A stretch of 64,000 nucleotides of DNA from Streptomyces sp. RKAG293. GTDB taxonomy: Bacteria > Actinomycetota > Actinomycetes > Streptomycetales > Streptomycetaceae. Positions 51,215-59,690 of the stretch are shown in pieces (position 1 is the first letter of the stretch; each line of letters begins with the position of its first letter). The notes below the pieces were generated by a model. The model made no database searches. It had not been told where the DNA came from and saw nothing but the letters and a program-made list of their open reading frames with translations. Where the stretch lies: positions 8,851,001 to 8,915,000 of the forward strand of contig NZ_JAJOZB010000001.1 of assembly GCF_023701745.1 (NCBI RefSeq), given 5' to 3'. Made by a program: the position numbers and the translations under genes.

Positions 51215-52459
51215 ATGAGCCAGCGCGAGCGTCCCCGTACCCCCGGTGCCGATCTCCCCGAGCACCCCGACTGGCTGTGGCGCACGCCCGAGCCGAAGAA
51301 GTCGTACGACGTCATCATCGTCGGCGGCGGCGGACACGGCCTCGCCACCGCCCACTACCTGGCCAGGAACCACGGCATCACCAATGTGGCGATCCTGGAG
51401 AAGGGGTGGCTCGCGGGCGGCAACATGGCCCGCAACACCACCATCATCCGCTCCAACTACCTCTGGGACGAGAGCGCCGGGATCTACGAGCACGCGCTCA
51501 AGCTCTGGGAGGGCCTGGAGGAGGAGCTGGACTACCCGATCCTCTTCTCCCAGCGCGGCGTCCTCAACCTCGCCCACAGCCTCCAGGACGTGCGCGACAG
51601 CGTCCGCCGCGTCGAGGCCAACCGCCTCAACGGCGTCGACGCCGAGTGGCTCGACCCGCGGCAGGTCCAGGAGGTCTGCCCGATCGTCAACATCTCCCCG
51701 GACGTCCGCTACCCGGTCATGGGCGCCACCTACCAGCCCCGCGCCGGCATCGCCAAGCACGACCACGTCGCCTGGGGCCTCGCCCGCTCGGCGGACGCCG
51801 CCGGCATCGACATCATCCAGAACTGTGAGGTCACCGGCATCGACATGGCCGGCGGCCGGGTGATCGGGGTGCGGACCACCCTCGGCCCGATCGCCGCGGG
51901 CAAGGTCGCGCTCTGCTCGGCGGGCCATTCCTCGGTCCTCGCCGCGATGGCGGGCTTCGAGGTGCCGCTGCAGAGCCACCCGCTGCAGGCGCTGGTGAGC
52001 GAACTGCTGGAGCCCGTCCACCCCACCGTAGTGATGTCCAACGCCGTGCACGTCTACGTCAGCCAGGCGCACAAGGGCGAGCTCGTCATGGGCGCGGGCA
52101 TCGACTCGTACAACTCCTACACCCAGCGCGGCGCCTTCCACATCATCGAAGAGCAGATGTCCGCCGCGCTGGAACTCTTCCCCGTCTTCGCCCGCGCGCA
52201 CGTGCTGCGCACCTGGGGCGGCATCGTCGACGTCAGCCCCGACGCCTCACCGATCGTCGGGCTGACCCCGGTGGACAACCTGTACCTCAACTGCGGCTGG
52301 GGCACCGGCGGCTTCAAGGCCACCCCCGGCGTGGGCTGGGTCTTCGCCCACACCATCGCCCACGACACCCCGCACCACCTGAACGCCCCCTTCTCGCTCG
52401 ACCGTTTCACCACCGGCGCGCTCGTCGACGAGCACGGCGCGGCCGCGGTAGCCCACTGA
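51215..52459 (+). CDS. soxB: sarcosine oxidase beta subunit
   Basis: A 414-residue flavoprotein of heterotetrameric sarcosine oxidase. FAD motif VIIVGGGGHGLATAHYLA near residue 33, GGNMARNTTIIRSNYLW near 68-84, and KHDHVAWG near residue 181, where the covalent FMN histidine is expected. It demethylates sarcosine to glycine with the alpha, gamma and delta subunits encoded next. ATG 51215 after GGAG. Spaced 80 bp from dmg and 13 bp from the soxD part. Confidence 0.93.
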   Translation: MSQRERPRTPGADLPEHPDWLWRTPEPKKSYDVIIVGGGGHGLATAHYLARNHGITNVAILEKGWLAGGNMARNTTIIRSNYLWDESAGIYEHALKLWEGLEEELDYPILFSQRGVLNLAHSLQDVRDSVRRVEANRLNGVDAEWLDPRQVQEVCPIVNISPDVRYPVMGATYQPRAGIAKHDHVAWGLARSADAAGIDIIQNCEVTGIDMAGGRVIGVRTTLGPIAAGKVALCSAGHSSVLAAMAGFEVPLQSHPLQALVSELLEPVHPTVVMSNAVHVYVSQAHKGELVMGAGIDSYNSYTQRGAFHIIEEQMSAALELFPVFARAHVLRTWGGIVDVSPDASPIVGLTPVDNLYLNCGWGTGGFKATPGVGWVFAHTIAHDTPHHLNAPFSLDRFTTGALVDEHGAAAVAH

Positions 52460-52472
52460 GGAGCCCGAAACC

Positions 52473-55400
52473 ATGCTGCTCATCCCATGCCCCTGGTGCG
52501 GACCCCGTGACGAGGCCGAGTTCCACTACGGCGGTCAGGCACACCTCGCCCACCCCGAGGACCCCTCGGCCCTGACGGACGAGCAGTGGGCCCGCTACCT
52601 CTTCTTCCGGGACAACCCCAAGGGGCCCTTCGCCGAGCGCTGGATGCACTCGGCGGGGTGCCGCCGCTGGTTCAACGCGGTACGTGACACGTCGACGAAC
52701 GAGTTCATCGAACCCCGTTGCGGGCAGACCGTTCCGCGTGGCGAGCACAGCGCGAGCACCGGCCCGCAGCCGACGACGAAGCCTCGGGGCGCAGGGGCGG
52801 AGCCACCGGTTTCGGGAAGCGGCGCAGTGGGGGAGACCCAGCCGTTCCGGCTCGCCGCCGGCGGCCGCATCGCGCGCGGCGGCCGGCTGACGTTCACCTT
52901 CGACGGCGTCGACTACGAAGGCCATCCCGGCGACACCCTCGCCTCCGCCCTCCTCGCCAACGGCGTCATCCGGACCAACACCAGCATCAAGCTCGGCCGC
53001 CCCCGTGGCATCTTCTCCGCCGGCGTCGAGGAGCCCAACGCCGTCATCCAGATCGAGGAGCCGTTCCCCGAGCCGATGCTCCCCGCGACGACCGTCGAGC
53101 TGTACGACGGCCTCGTGGCGACCGGCCTCCCCGGCCGAGGACGGCTCGCCACCGAGCCCGACCCCGCCCGCTACGACGCCGTGCACACCCACTGCGACGT
53201 GCTGATCGTCGGCGCGGGGCCGGCCGGACTGGCCGCGGCCGCTGCCGCCGCCCGCGGCGGCGCCCGCGTCATCCTCGCCGACGACCAGCCCGAGCTGGGC
53301 GGCAGTCTCCTCAGCACCGGCCAACTCCCCTCCTGGCCGGGCGAGATCGAGGCGCTGCTCGCAGCGGCCCCGGACGTGCGCGTCCTGCGCCGCACCACCG
53401 TCTTCGGCTACTACGACGACAACCACCTCCTCGCCGTGGAGCGCCGCACCAACCACCTCGGCGCCCACGCCCCCGACAACGTCTCCCGCGAGCGGGTCTG
53501 GCGGATCCGGGCCCGCCGGGTCGTCCTCGCCACGGGCGCCCACGAGCGCTCCCTTGCCTTCGCCGACAACGACCGCCCGGGCGTCATGCTGGCCGCCTCG
53601 GCCCGTAGTTACGTCAACCGCTACGGAGTCGTCCCGGGGCGCAGGGCCGTCGTCTTCACCACCAACGACAGCGCCTACGCCGCCGCCCGGGACCTCGTCG
53701 CCGCGGGCGTGGACGTCGTGGCGATCGTCGACACCCGCAACGAACCGGGGCCGCGGGTACCTGGTCTCGAAGTCCTGGCGGGTCACGCGGTCACCGGCAC
53801 GCAGGGCGGGGACCGCCTCACCTCGGTCACCGTCGCGCCGAACGGATCGGAAGGGCCGGAAGGGCCGGAAGGGCCGGACGGATCGCAGGGATCGGACGGA
53901 TCGCGGGGATCGGTGGGATCGGGCGGGTCCGGTCCACCGCAGCGCGAGTTCACCGCCGACCTGCTCCTGGTCTCCGGCGGCTGGAACCCCGTGGCGCATC
54001 TGTTCAGCCAGGCCGGCGGGACGCTCCGTTACGACGACGCCCTCGGCTCCTTCGTCCCCGACAGCTGCCGACAGGCGGTCGAGGTGGCGGGCTCCGCCAA
54101 CGGCGTCTTCGACCTGGCCGCCGTCCTCGCCGAGGGTGCGGCCGCCGGAGTCCGCGCGACCGAGGCGACGGGCCACCCGGCAGAGGCCTCCCAACTCCCC
54201 TCGGTGGCAGCCGAACCGGCCTCGTCGCCCGCGCACGTCCACGTGGTCCCGGGCGCCACCGAGGCGTCGAGCTTCGTCGACCTCCAGCGCGACGTCACCG
54301 TCGCCGACCTCGTCCGGGCCACCGGCACGGGCATGCGGTCCGTCGAGCACACCAAGCGCTACACCACCGCAGGCACCGCCAACGACCAGGGCAAGACCTC
54401 CGGCGTGCTGGCCTCCGGCACCGTCGCCCACCTCCTCGGTGTCGACATCTCCGCCCTCGGCACGACCACCTTCCGGCCCCCGTACACCCCGGTCTCCTTC
54501 GCCACCCTCGCCGGCCGCGACCGGGGCGTCCTCCACGACCCGGCCCGCATCACGGCCCTCCACCCGTGGCACACCGCTCACGGTGCTCGCTTCGAGAACG
54601 TCGGCCAGTGGAAGCGCCCGTGGTACTACCCGCTGTCCGGTGAGGACATGGAGACCGCCGTCCTGCGCGAATGCCGTGCCGCCCGCGAGGGCGTGGCCTT
54701 CATGGACGCCTCCACCCTCGGCAAGATCGACGTCCAGGGCCCGGACGCCGGGGTCTTCCTCGACCGGATCTACACCAACATGATGAGCACGCTGAAGGTC
54801 GGCATGGTCCGCTACGGCGTCATGGCCCGCCTGGACGGCATGATCTTCGACGACGGCACCGCCATCCGCCTCGCCGACGACCGCTACATCGTCACCACCA
54901 CCACGGGCAACGCCGCCGCCGTGCTGGACTGGATGGAGGAGTGGCTGCAGACCGAGTGGCCCGACCTGCGGGTCCGCTGCACCTCCGTCACCGAGCAGTG
55001 GGCCACCGTCGCCCTCGTCGGTCCCCGCTCCCGCGCGGTCCTCGGCGGCCTGGCCCCCGGCCTGGACGTGCAGAACGACAGCTTCCCCTTCATGGCCTGG
55101 CGCGACACGACCGTCGCGGGCATCACGGCCCGGGTCTGCCGGATCAGCTTCTCCGGCGAGCTGGCCTACGAGATCAACGTCTCCCCGTGGGACGCCCTCG
55201 CCCTGTGGGAGGCGCTCGACGAAGCGGGGACCCCGTACGGGATCACTCCGTACGGCACCGAGACCATGCACGTCCTGCGCGCGGAGAAGGGCTACCCGAT
55301 CATCGGCCAGGACAGCGACGGCACGGTCACCCCGCAAGACCTGGGCATGAGCTGGGTCGTGTCGAAGAAGAAGCCGGACTTCGTCGGCAAACGCTCCTAC

Positions 55401-55718
55401 ACCCGCGCCGACACCCTCCGCCCCGACCGCAAGCACCTCGTCGGCCTGCTCCCCGAGGACCCCCGCGCCTTCCTCCCCGAGGGCACCCACCTCGTCGCCG
55501 ACAGCGTGCTCCCGGCGCCCCCCGTTCCGATGCTCGGACACGTCACCTCCAGCTACCGCAGCGCCGCCCTCGGCCGGACCTTCGCGCTCGCCCTCATCAA
55601 GGGCGGCCGGGACCGCATCGGCGAGCGGCTCTACGCCCCCGTCGGCGACCGGCTGATCTCGGTGACCGTCGCCAGCCCCGTCCTCTACGACCCCGAGGGA
55701 GCCCGCCGCGATGGCTGA
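52473..55718 (+). CDS. sarcosine oxidase delta and alpha subunits in one frame
   Basis: An open frame of 1081 residues. Residues 1-~82 are SoxD: the zinc ligands C6, C9, H59 and C63 are exactly in the usual places. Then comes a low-complexity linker (83-118), and from about 119 SoxA: an N-terminal ferredoxin-like domain, a NAD/FAD part (VLIVGAGPAGLAAAAA near 245), and a C-terminal folate aminomethyltransferase domain (YGVMARLDGMIFDDG near 785). soxD and soxA are normally separate genes. Here no stop lies between them; an in-frame GTG at 52827 could still start SoxA. Whether one chain or two is made cannot be seen. A collagen-like insertion sits near residues 458-488. It overlaps soxG by eight bases. 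Confidence 0.88.
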   Translation: MLLIPCPWCGPRDEAEFHYGGQAHLAHPEDPSALTDEQWARYLFFRDNPKGPFAERWMHSAGCRRWFNAVRDTSTNEFIEPRCGQTVPRGEHSASTGPQPTTKPRGAGAEPPVSGSGAVGETQPFRLAAGGRIARGGRLTFTFDGVDYEGHPGDTLASALLANGVIRTNTSIKLGRPRGIFSAGVEEPNAVIQIEEPFPEPMLPATTVELYDGLVATGLPGRGRLATEPDPARYDAVHTHCDVLIVGAGPAGLAAAAAAARGGARVILADDQPELGGSLLSTGQLPSWPGEIEALLAAAPDVRVLRRTTVFGYYDDNHLLAVERRTNHLGAHAPDNVSRERVWRIRARRVVLATGAHERSLAFADNDRPGVMLAASARSYVNRYGVVPGRRAVVFTTNDSAYAAARDLVAAGVDVVAIVDTRNEPGPRVPGLEVLAGHAVTGTQGGDRLTSVTVAPNGSEGPEGPEGPDGSQGSDGSRGSVGSGGSGPPQREFTADLLLVSGGWNPVAHLFSQAGGTLRYDDALGSFVPDSCRQAVEVAGSANGVFDLAAVLAEGAAAGVRATEATGHPAEASQLPSVAAEPASSPAHVHVVPGATEASSFVDLQRDVTVADLVRATGTGMRSVEHTKRYTTAGTANDQGKTSGVLASGTVAHLLGVDISALGTTTFRPPYTPVSFATLAGRDRGVLHDPARITALHPWHTAHGARFENVGQWKRPWYYPLSGEDMETAVLRECRAAREGVAFMDASTLGKIDVQGPDAGVFLDRIYTNMMSTLKVGMVRYGVMARLDGMIFDDGTAIRLADDRYIVTTTTGNAAAVLDWMEEWLQTEWPDLRVRCTSVTEQWATVALVGPRSRAVLGGLAPGLDVQNDSFPFMAWRDTTVAGITARVCRISFSGELAYEINVSPWDALALWEALDEAGTPYGITPYGTETMHVLRAEKGYPIIGQDSDGTVTPQDLGMSWVVSKKKPDFVGKRSYTRADTLRPDRKHLVGLLPEDPRAFLPEGTHLVADSVLPAPPVPMLGHVTSSYRSAALGRTFALALIKGGRDRIGERLYAPVGDRLISVTVASPVLYDPEGARRDG
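53844..53935 (+). repeat. short tandem repeats coding a Gly-X-Y stretch in SoxA
   Basis: Tandem GGAAGGGCC units and later GGATCG-type units, in frame, encode a run of Gly-Glu-Pro and Gly-Ser-X triplets (GSEGPEGPEGPDG and onward). Expected to be a flexible surface loop. Confidence 0.85.
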
Positions 55719-56316
55719 GACCGCCACCCGGACCACCCGCCACAGCCCCCTGGCGCACGCCGCCGACCGCTTCGCCGCCGCCACCCGCACCTCCGGCGGT
55801 GACCTCCGCCTGGCCGAACTCCCCTTCCTCGCCCAGCTCAACGTCCGCCTCGACCCGAAGGGCCCCGCCGCCGACGCCGTCGGCCTGGCCCTCGGCCTCC
55901 CGCTCCCTCTCGAACCCGACACCGCGGTACGGGCCCGTGATGCCGTCCGTGACCTGGCCGTCCTCTGGCTGGGACCCGACGAATGGCTCGTCGTCGGCCG
56001 GCCGGGCACTCAGCAGGGCCTGGAGACCCGGATGCGTGCGGCAGTCGGCGACGAGGCCGCCGCCGTCACGGACGTCTCCGCCCAGCGCACCACCCTGCTG
56101 GTCGCCGGCCCCCGAGCGGGCGACCTGCTCTCCCACGGCTGCTCCCTCGACCTGCACCCCCGCGCCTTCGGCCCCGGCCGCTGCGCGCAGACGACGCTCG
56201 CCCGCGCGCAGGTCGTACTCGTAGGCCGGGAGCGGGGCTTCTGGGTCCTCGTCCGTTCCTCGTTCGCCGACTATGTCGCGGACTGGCTCCTCGACGCCGC
56301 GACCGAGTACCTCTGA
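55711..56316 (+). CDS. soxG: sarcosine oxidase gamma subunit
   Basis: A 201-residue SoxG. It has the family's GcvT-like fold (LWLGPDEWLVVG near residue 86, then VTDVSAQRTTLLVAGPRAGDLL near residue 112, and LDLHPRAFGPGRCAQT). It completes the soxB-soxDA-soxG set. Its ATG lies inside the end of the preceding gene. No membrane segment. A hairpin follows between it and the convergent kinase gene. Confidence 0.9.
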   Translation: MAETATRTTRHSPLAHAADRFAAATRTSGGDLRLAELPFLAQLNVRLDPKGPAADAVGLALGLPLPLEPDTAVRARDAVRDLAVLWLGPDEWLVVGRPGTQQGLETRMRAAVGDEAAAVTDVSAQRTTLLVAGPRAGDLLSHGCSLDLHPRAFGPGRCAQTTLARAQVVLVGRERGFWVLVRSSFADYVADWLLDAATEYL

Positions 56317-56324
56317 GAACGGGA

Positions 56325-56370
56325 CCCCGGAGCCGGGACACCGGGCGGGCCGTGCCCACCGGCTCCGGGG
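56325..56370. terminator. hairpin between soxG and the convergent kinase gene
   Basis: CCCCGGAGCCGG (56325-56336) pairs perfectly with CCGGCTCCGGGG (56359-56370) around a 22-base loop. No T run, as is common for high-GC bidirectional hairpins. Confidence 0.6.
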
Positions 56371-56465
56371 CGACCTGCGATCAGTGACGAAGGGTCAAGC
56401 ACGCCGGGCGACCCGCTGCGTCGGCCTGCGATCCAGGGGAGTCCCGCTCTCGTGCGGGGCGGCGG

Positions 56466-58325
56466 TCAGGTCTTCCGCACGAACTCTGACGGTTCCGCGT
56501 CCGCGTCCATGCTGTACAGCAGCAGATGGCCGTCGCGGCCGACCGTGAGGAAGATCGCCGAGGGCTCGCGGCAGCCCTTCCCCGACCCCGCGGTGTAGGT
56601 CGGCGGGCTCAGTGCCAGCACCGGGGACACGGCGCCGATGGCGAAACTGCTGTCGCAGAGCTGCTCCGAGCCGTCATCCATGCCCGCGTTCTCCGACAGC
56701 CGCACCAGGCGGCCACCGACCGGGCCCTGGGTGATCGCCATCATCGCCTTCTCCCGATAGGTCACGTTGGCCGGCACCCACACGCCTACGTACTGGTCCG
56801 GCACCGCGGCCCCTCCGCCGGCCGACCGGTAGAAATCGGCCGTCCGGCCGCCGGAGGTCCACACCAGCACGTCCCGTGACCGCACCTTGAGGGTCTGCTG
56901 GGACAGCGGTTTGCAGCGCCCCTGCGGCACCCCCGCGGTCACCTGGCCCGCGCCGACGACCAGGGTGTCGGCGTCGGTGGAGACCAGCTTGCTGCGCCCG
57001 GTGCACTGCAGATCACGGTCGGTGTCGATGTACGCGGCGACCTTGTCGCCAGGCCGCCCTGGTGAGATCTCCAGCCGCAGTACCCGCTTCGGCAGATCGG
57101 AATTGCCCTCGACCACGCCTTCCCAGGCGCCGACGAAGTCGGCCGGGACTCCCGGCCCGGTGCTCGGTGACGCCGACGTCGAGGCCGGCGCGGAAGCTGA
57201 CGGTGCGCCGCCCGCCCCGGGGTCCTTCTCATCGCCGTCACGCAGGATCAGTGCAGTGCCCGTGGCCACCGCGGCGAGCACCACCACTGCGGCGAGCAGT
57301 GACCGCCACCGCCGCTTGGACCGCGTCGGCGCTGTCGAGTCCTGCGGCGGTGTCTGCGCGGCGAGTACCACCGGCGGTGTGTCGGAGGCGCGTACCTGCG
57401 GTGGCTCCGCGGGGGATACCTGCGGCGGTGTCTCGGCGGTGAGGATCCGGGCGGCGAGCCGGCCGAGTTCGGCCAGCAACTCTGCGGGCAGCCACGGCCT
57501 GTCCCCGTCCGCTTCGGGGATGCGGACGGCGAGTTGTTCGGCTGTCGGCCGCTGCCGCGGGTCCTTGTCGAGACAGGCGGTCACCAGACCGGTCAGGGTC
57601 TGCGGCACCCCGGTGAGGTCCGGCTCCTCCTCGGCGGCGCGGAACATCAGCGCGTGCGGCCCCAGGTCGGCCGAGCCGAACGGCAACCGCCCCGTCGCGG
57701 CGTACACCAGCACGGAGCCGAGGCTGAACACATCGGCGGCCGGCGTCACGGGCTGCCCGCGCACCTGCTCGGGTGACATGAAACCGGGCGAGCCGAGCAC
57801 GACCCCGGTGGAGGTACGCACGCTGCCCGCCGCGGTGTCGAGCGCCCGGGCGATGCCGAAATCGATGATGCGCGGGCCGTCGACGGTCAGCAGGATGTTC
57901 GACGGTTTGAGATCGCGGTGGACCAGGCCCGCGCTGTGGATGGCGGCCAGCGCACGGGACAGCCGCCCGGCCAGGGCATGCAGTGTGGCCTCGGGCAGCG
58001 GCCCGTAGCCCGATCCGACGACCTGATCCAGTGCAGGTCCCGGCACGTACTCGGTGGCCACCCACGGTGCCGCGGCCTCGGTATCGGCACCCAGCACCGG
58101 CGCCGTCCCCTCGCCGCCCACCCGGTGCAGCGCGGCGACCTCCTGACGGAACCTGGCCCGGAACTCCGGAACTTCGGCCAGCGACGCCTTGACCACCTTC
58201 ACCGCCACGGCCCGCCCGCCCGCGGAACGTCCCAGGAACACCTGGCCCATACCGCCGGCACCCAGCCTGCCGATCAGCGTGAAGTCCCCTATCCGCCGCG
58301 GATCCCCCGGTTCCAGGACGTACAT
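56466..58325 (-). CDS. Hanks-type Ser/Thr protein kinase, membrane-anchored
   Basis: A 619-residue kinase. Glycine loop LGAGGMGQVF near residue 21, VAVKVVK near residue 40, HRDLKPSNIL near 139, DFGIA near 158, and SPEQV near 186 are all present, so it should be active. A Pro/Thr-rich linker, then one membrane segment (SLLAAVVVLAAVATGTALIL near residue 345), a Ser/Ala/Pro spacer, and an extracytoplasmic sensor part of about 230 residues with paired cysteines. The ligand is unknown. No partner phosphatase gene is adjacent. Confidence 0.93.
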   Translation of the reverse strand: MYVLEPGDPRRIGDFTLIGRLGAGGMGQVFLGRSAGGRAVAVKVVKASLAEVPEFRARFRQEVAALHRVGGEGTAPVLGADTEAAAPWVATEYVPGPALDQVVGSGYGPLPEATLHALAGRLSRALAAIHSAGLVHRDLKPSNILLTVDGPRIIDFGIARALDTAAGSVRTSTGVVLGSPGFMSPEQVRGQPVTPAADVFSLGSVLVYAATGRLPFGSADLGPHALMFRAAEEEPDLTGVPQTLTGLVTACLDKDPRQRPTAEQLAVRIPEADGDRPWLPAELLAELGRLAARILTAETPPQVSPAEPPQVRASDTPPVVLAAQTPPQDSTAPTRSKRRWRSLLAAVVVLAAVATGTALILRDGDEKDPGAGGAPSASAPASTSASPSTGPGVPADFVGAWEGVVEGNSDLPKRVLRLEISPGRPGDKVAAYIDTDRDLQCTGRSKLVSTDADTLVVGAGQVTAGVPQGRCKPLSQQTLKVRSRDVLVWTSGGRTADFYRSAGGGAAVPDQYVGVWVPANVTYREKAMMAITQGPVGGRLVRLSENAGMDDGSEQLCDSSFAIGAVSPVLALSPPTYTAGSGKGCREPSAIFLTVGRDGHLLLYSMDADAEPSEFVRKT

Positions 58326-58579
58326 CCGTGCCCCACTCTCCCCGTTCGCGTCAGCTCGCTCTGCGCAGCGGCGACACTACCGGTTCCTACTCCTTCGGCT
58401 CCCAGGCACGGAGCAGGTCGATCAGGTGATCGGCGGCGACCGTCGACGCCGTACGGAATCCGCCGACCACGTAAGACTCTCGTCATCAGCGTGAGCGCGC
58501 ATCAGGGTCCCTTGTTCCGCTTAGCTGGATGACACGAGGGGTCCGACCTCTTCCAGGAACGAGAGAGGGAATCAGCATC

Positions 58580-59125
58580 ATGCGCGCGGTCACCGCACTG
58601 CTCACTTTTCTGAAGAAGCCGCTGGGCATCGTGCTGTCCGGCGTCGCGGTGCTGCTGCTGGCGGTGGGTCTGTACTGGTTCCAGCCGTGGAAGCTGTGGG
58701 TGGACGAGACGGTCAACGACGCGCTGCCGACCACCGCCCCCGCCAAGGCCGACGGTGAGCGGGCGACGCCGTCCGTCCTCGCGACCGGCGAGCTGATCAG
58801 CCACGAGCACGCCACGAAGGGTTCCGTACGCATCCTCCAACTCGCCGACGGGAAGCGGACGTTGCGCTTGGAGGGCCTCGACACCAGCAACGGCCCCGAC
58901 CTCCGGGTCCTGGTCACCGACGCGCCGGTGAAGAAGGGCACGGCGGGCTGGCGGGTCTTCGACGACGCGAAGCACATCAGTCTCGGCAAGCTCAAGGGCA
59001 ACAAGGGCGAGCAGAACTACGATCTGCCGGCCGAGGTCGACCTCGCCGTCTACACCAGCGTCAGCATCTGGTGCGACCGCTTCGACGTCTCCTTCGGTGC
59101 GGCGGAGTTGAAGCGCGCGGCGTGA
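58580..59125 (+). CDS. DM13-domain membrane-anchored protein
   Basis: A 181-residue protein with one N-terminal membrane segment (IVLSGVAVLLLAVGLYWF) and an outside domain of the DM13 type: GPDLRVLVTD and ISLGKLKGNKGEQNYDLP, then VSIWCDRFDVSFG with the single conserved Cys. DM13 domains are thought to take part in redox or electron transfer. ATG 58580 follows GAGAGGGA. It stands alone, convergent with the MerR gene. Confidence 0.85.
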   Translation: MRAVTALLTFLKKPLGIVLSGVAVLLLAVGLYWFQPWKLWVDETVNDALPTTAPAKADGERATPSVLATGELISHEHATKGSVRILQLADGKRTLRLEGLDTSNGPDLRVLVTDAPVKKGTAGWRVFDDAKHISLGKLKGNKGEQNYDLPAEVDLAVYTSVSIWCDRFDVSFGAAELKRAA

Positions 59126-59195
59126 TTCGCCGGTCGACCGGGCGCCACCAGGTCAGGGTCCGATCCGGGGAGGCCATGGCCGCTGGGGATGGCGG

Positions 59196-59573
59196 TCAGC
59201 CGGCCGTGGTCGTCCCCACGTTTTCCCGGTGCGCCCGAGCCGTGGCCATCAGTGCGTCGAGCGTGGCCCTGGTCCGGACGAGGTCGGCGATGTGCGTGGA
59301 GAGCCGCTCGCGCTCCAGCGCCATCCGCTCCAGCGCGGCGTCGGAGTTCTCCTCGCTGGGTGTGTCGACGCAGGGCAGCAGCTCGGCGATGGTGCGGCTG
59401 GACAGGCCCGCGGCGTACAGCCGCTGGATGAACGTGACCCGCTCGGCCTCGCCGTCCGTGTAGTGCCGCTGCCCGCTGGGACTGCGGGTGCTGGTGAGCA
59501 GCCCCTGTTCCTCGTAGTAACGCACCGACCGGACGCTGACGTTGGCCCGTGACGCGAGCTCCCCGATCCGCAC
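59196..59573 (-). CDS. MerR-family regulator
   Basis: A 125-residue MerR protein. It begins VRIGELASRANVSVRSVRYY, the family HTH, and carries LERERLSTHIADL in the C-terminal coil. A single cysteine appears (LPCVDTP). I chose GTG 59573 because AGGAGG lies five bases upstream; a longer frame to ATG 59621 has no such site and would start inside the predicted divergent promoter. It likely activates or represses the old-yellow-enzyme gene at 59691. Confidence 0.87.
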   Translation of the reverse strand: MRIGELASRANVSVRSVRYYEEQGLLTSTRSPSGQRHYTDGEAERVTFIQRLYAAGLSSRTIAELLPCVDTPSEENSDAALERMALERERLSTHIADLVRTRATLDALMATARAHRENVGTTTAG

Positions 59574-59608
59574 AAAGCCCTCCTGGCTGAGTTCTGCGTC
59601 ACAGACCC

Positions 59609-59640
59609 TTGCCTCTGACATCGGTGTGAGGTTTTAGCGT
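59609..59640 (+). promoter_or_regulatory. MerR-type promoter upstream of the old yellow enzyme gene
   Basis: A -35-like TTGCCT (59609-59614) and a -10-like TTAGCG (59634-59639) are 19 bp apart, the long spacer typical of MerR targets. The spacer holds an imperfect dyad CCTC-N12-GAGG (59612-59631). Confidence 0.6.
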
Positions 59641-59690
59641 AGCCGTCGTGCCCGATACGCGGGCACGGTGGAGCACGAAGGAGTCCTGAC

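Noticed and set aside
58387..58476. Possible C-terminal gene relic on the minus strand (ending RAWEPKE) upstream of the kinase gene
   Set aside because: Only about 30 codons between stops and no family recognised; could be chance.
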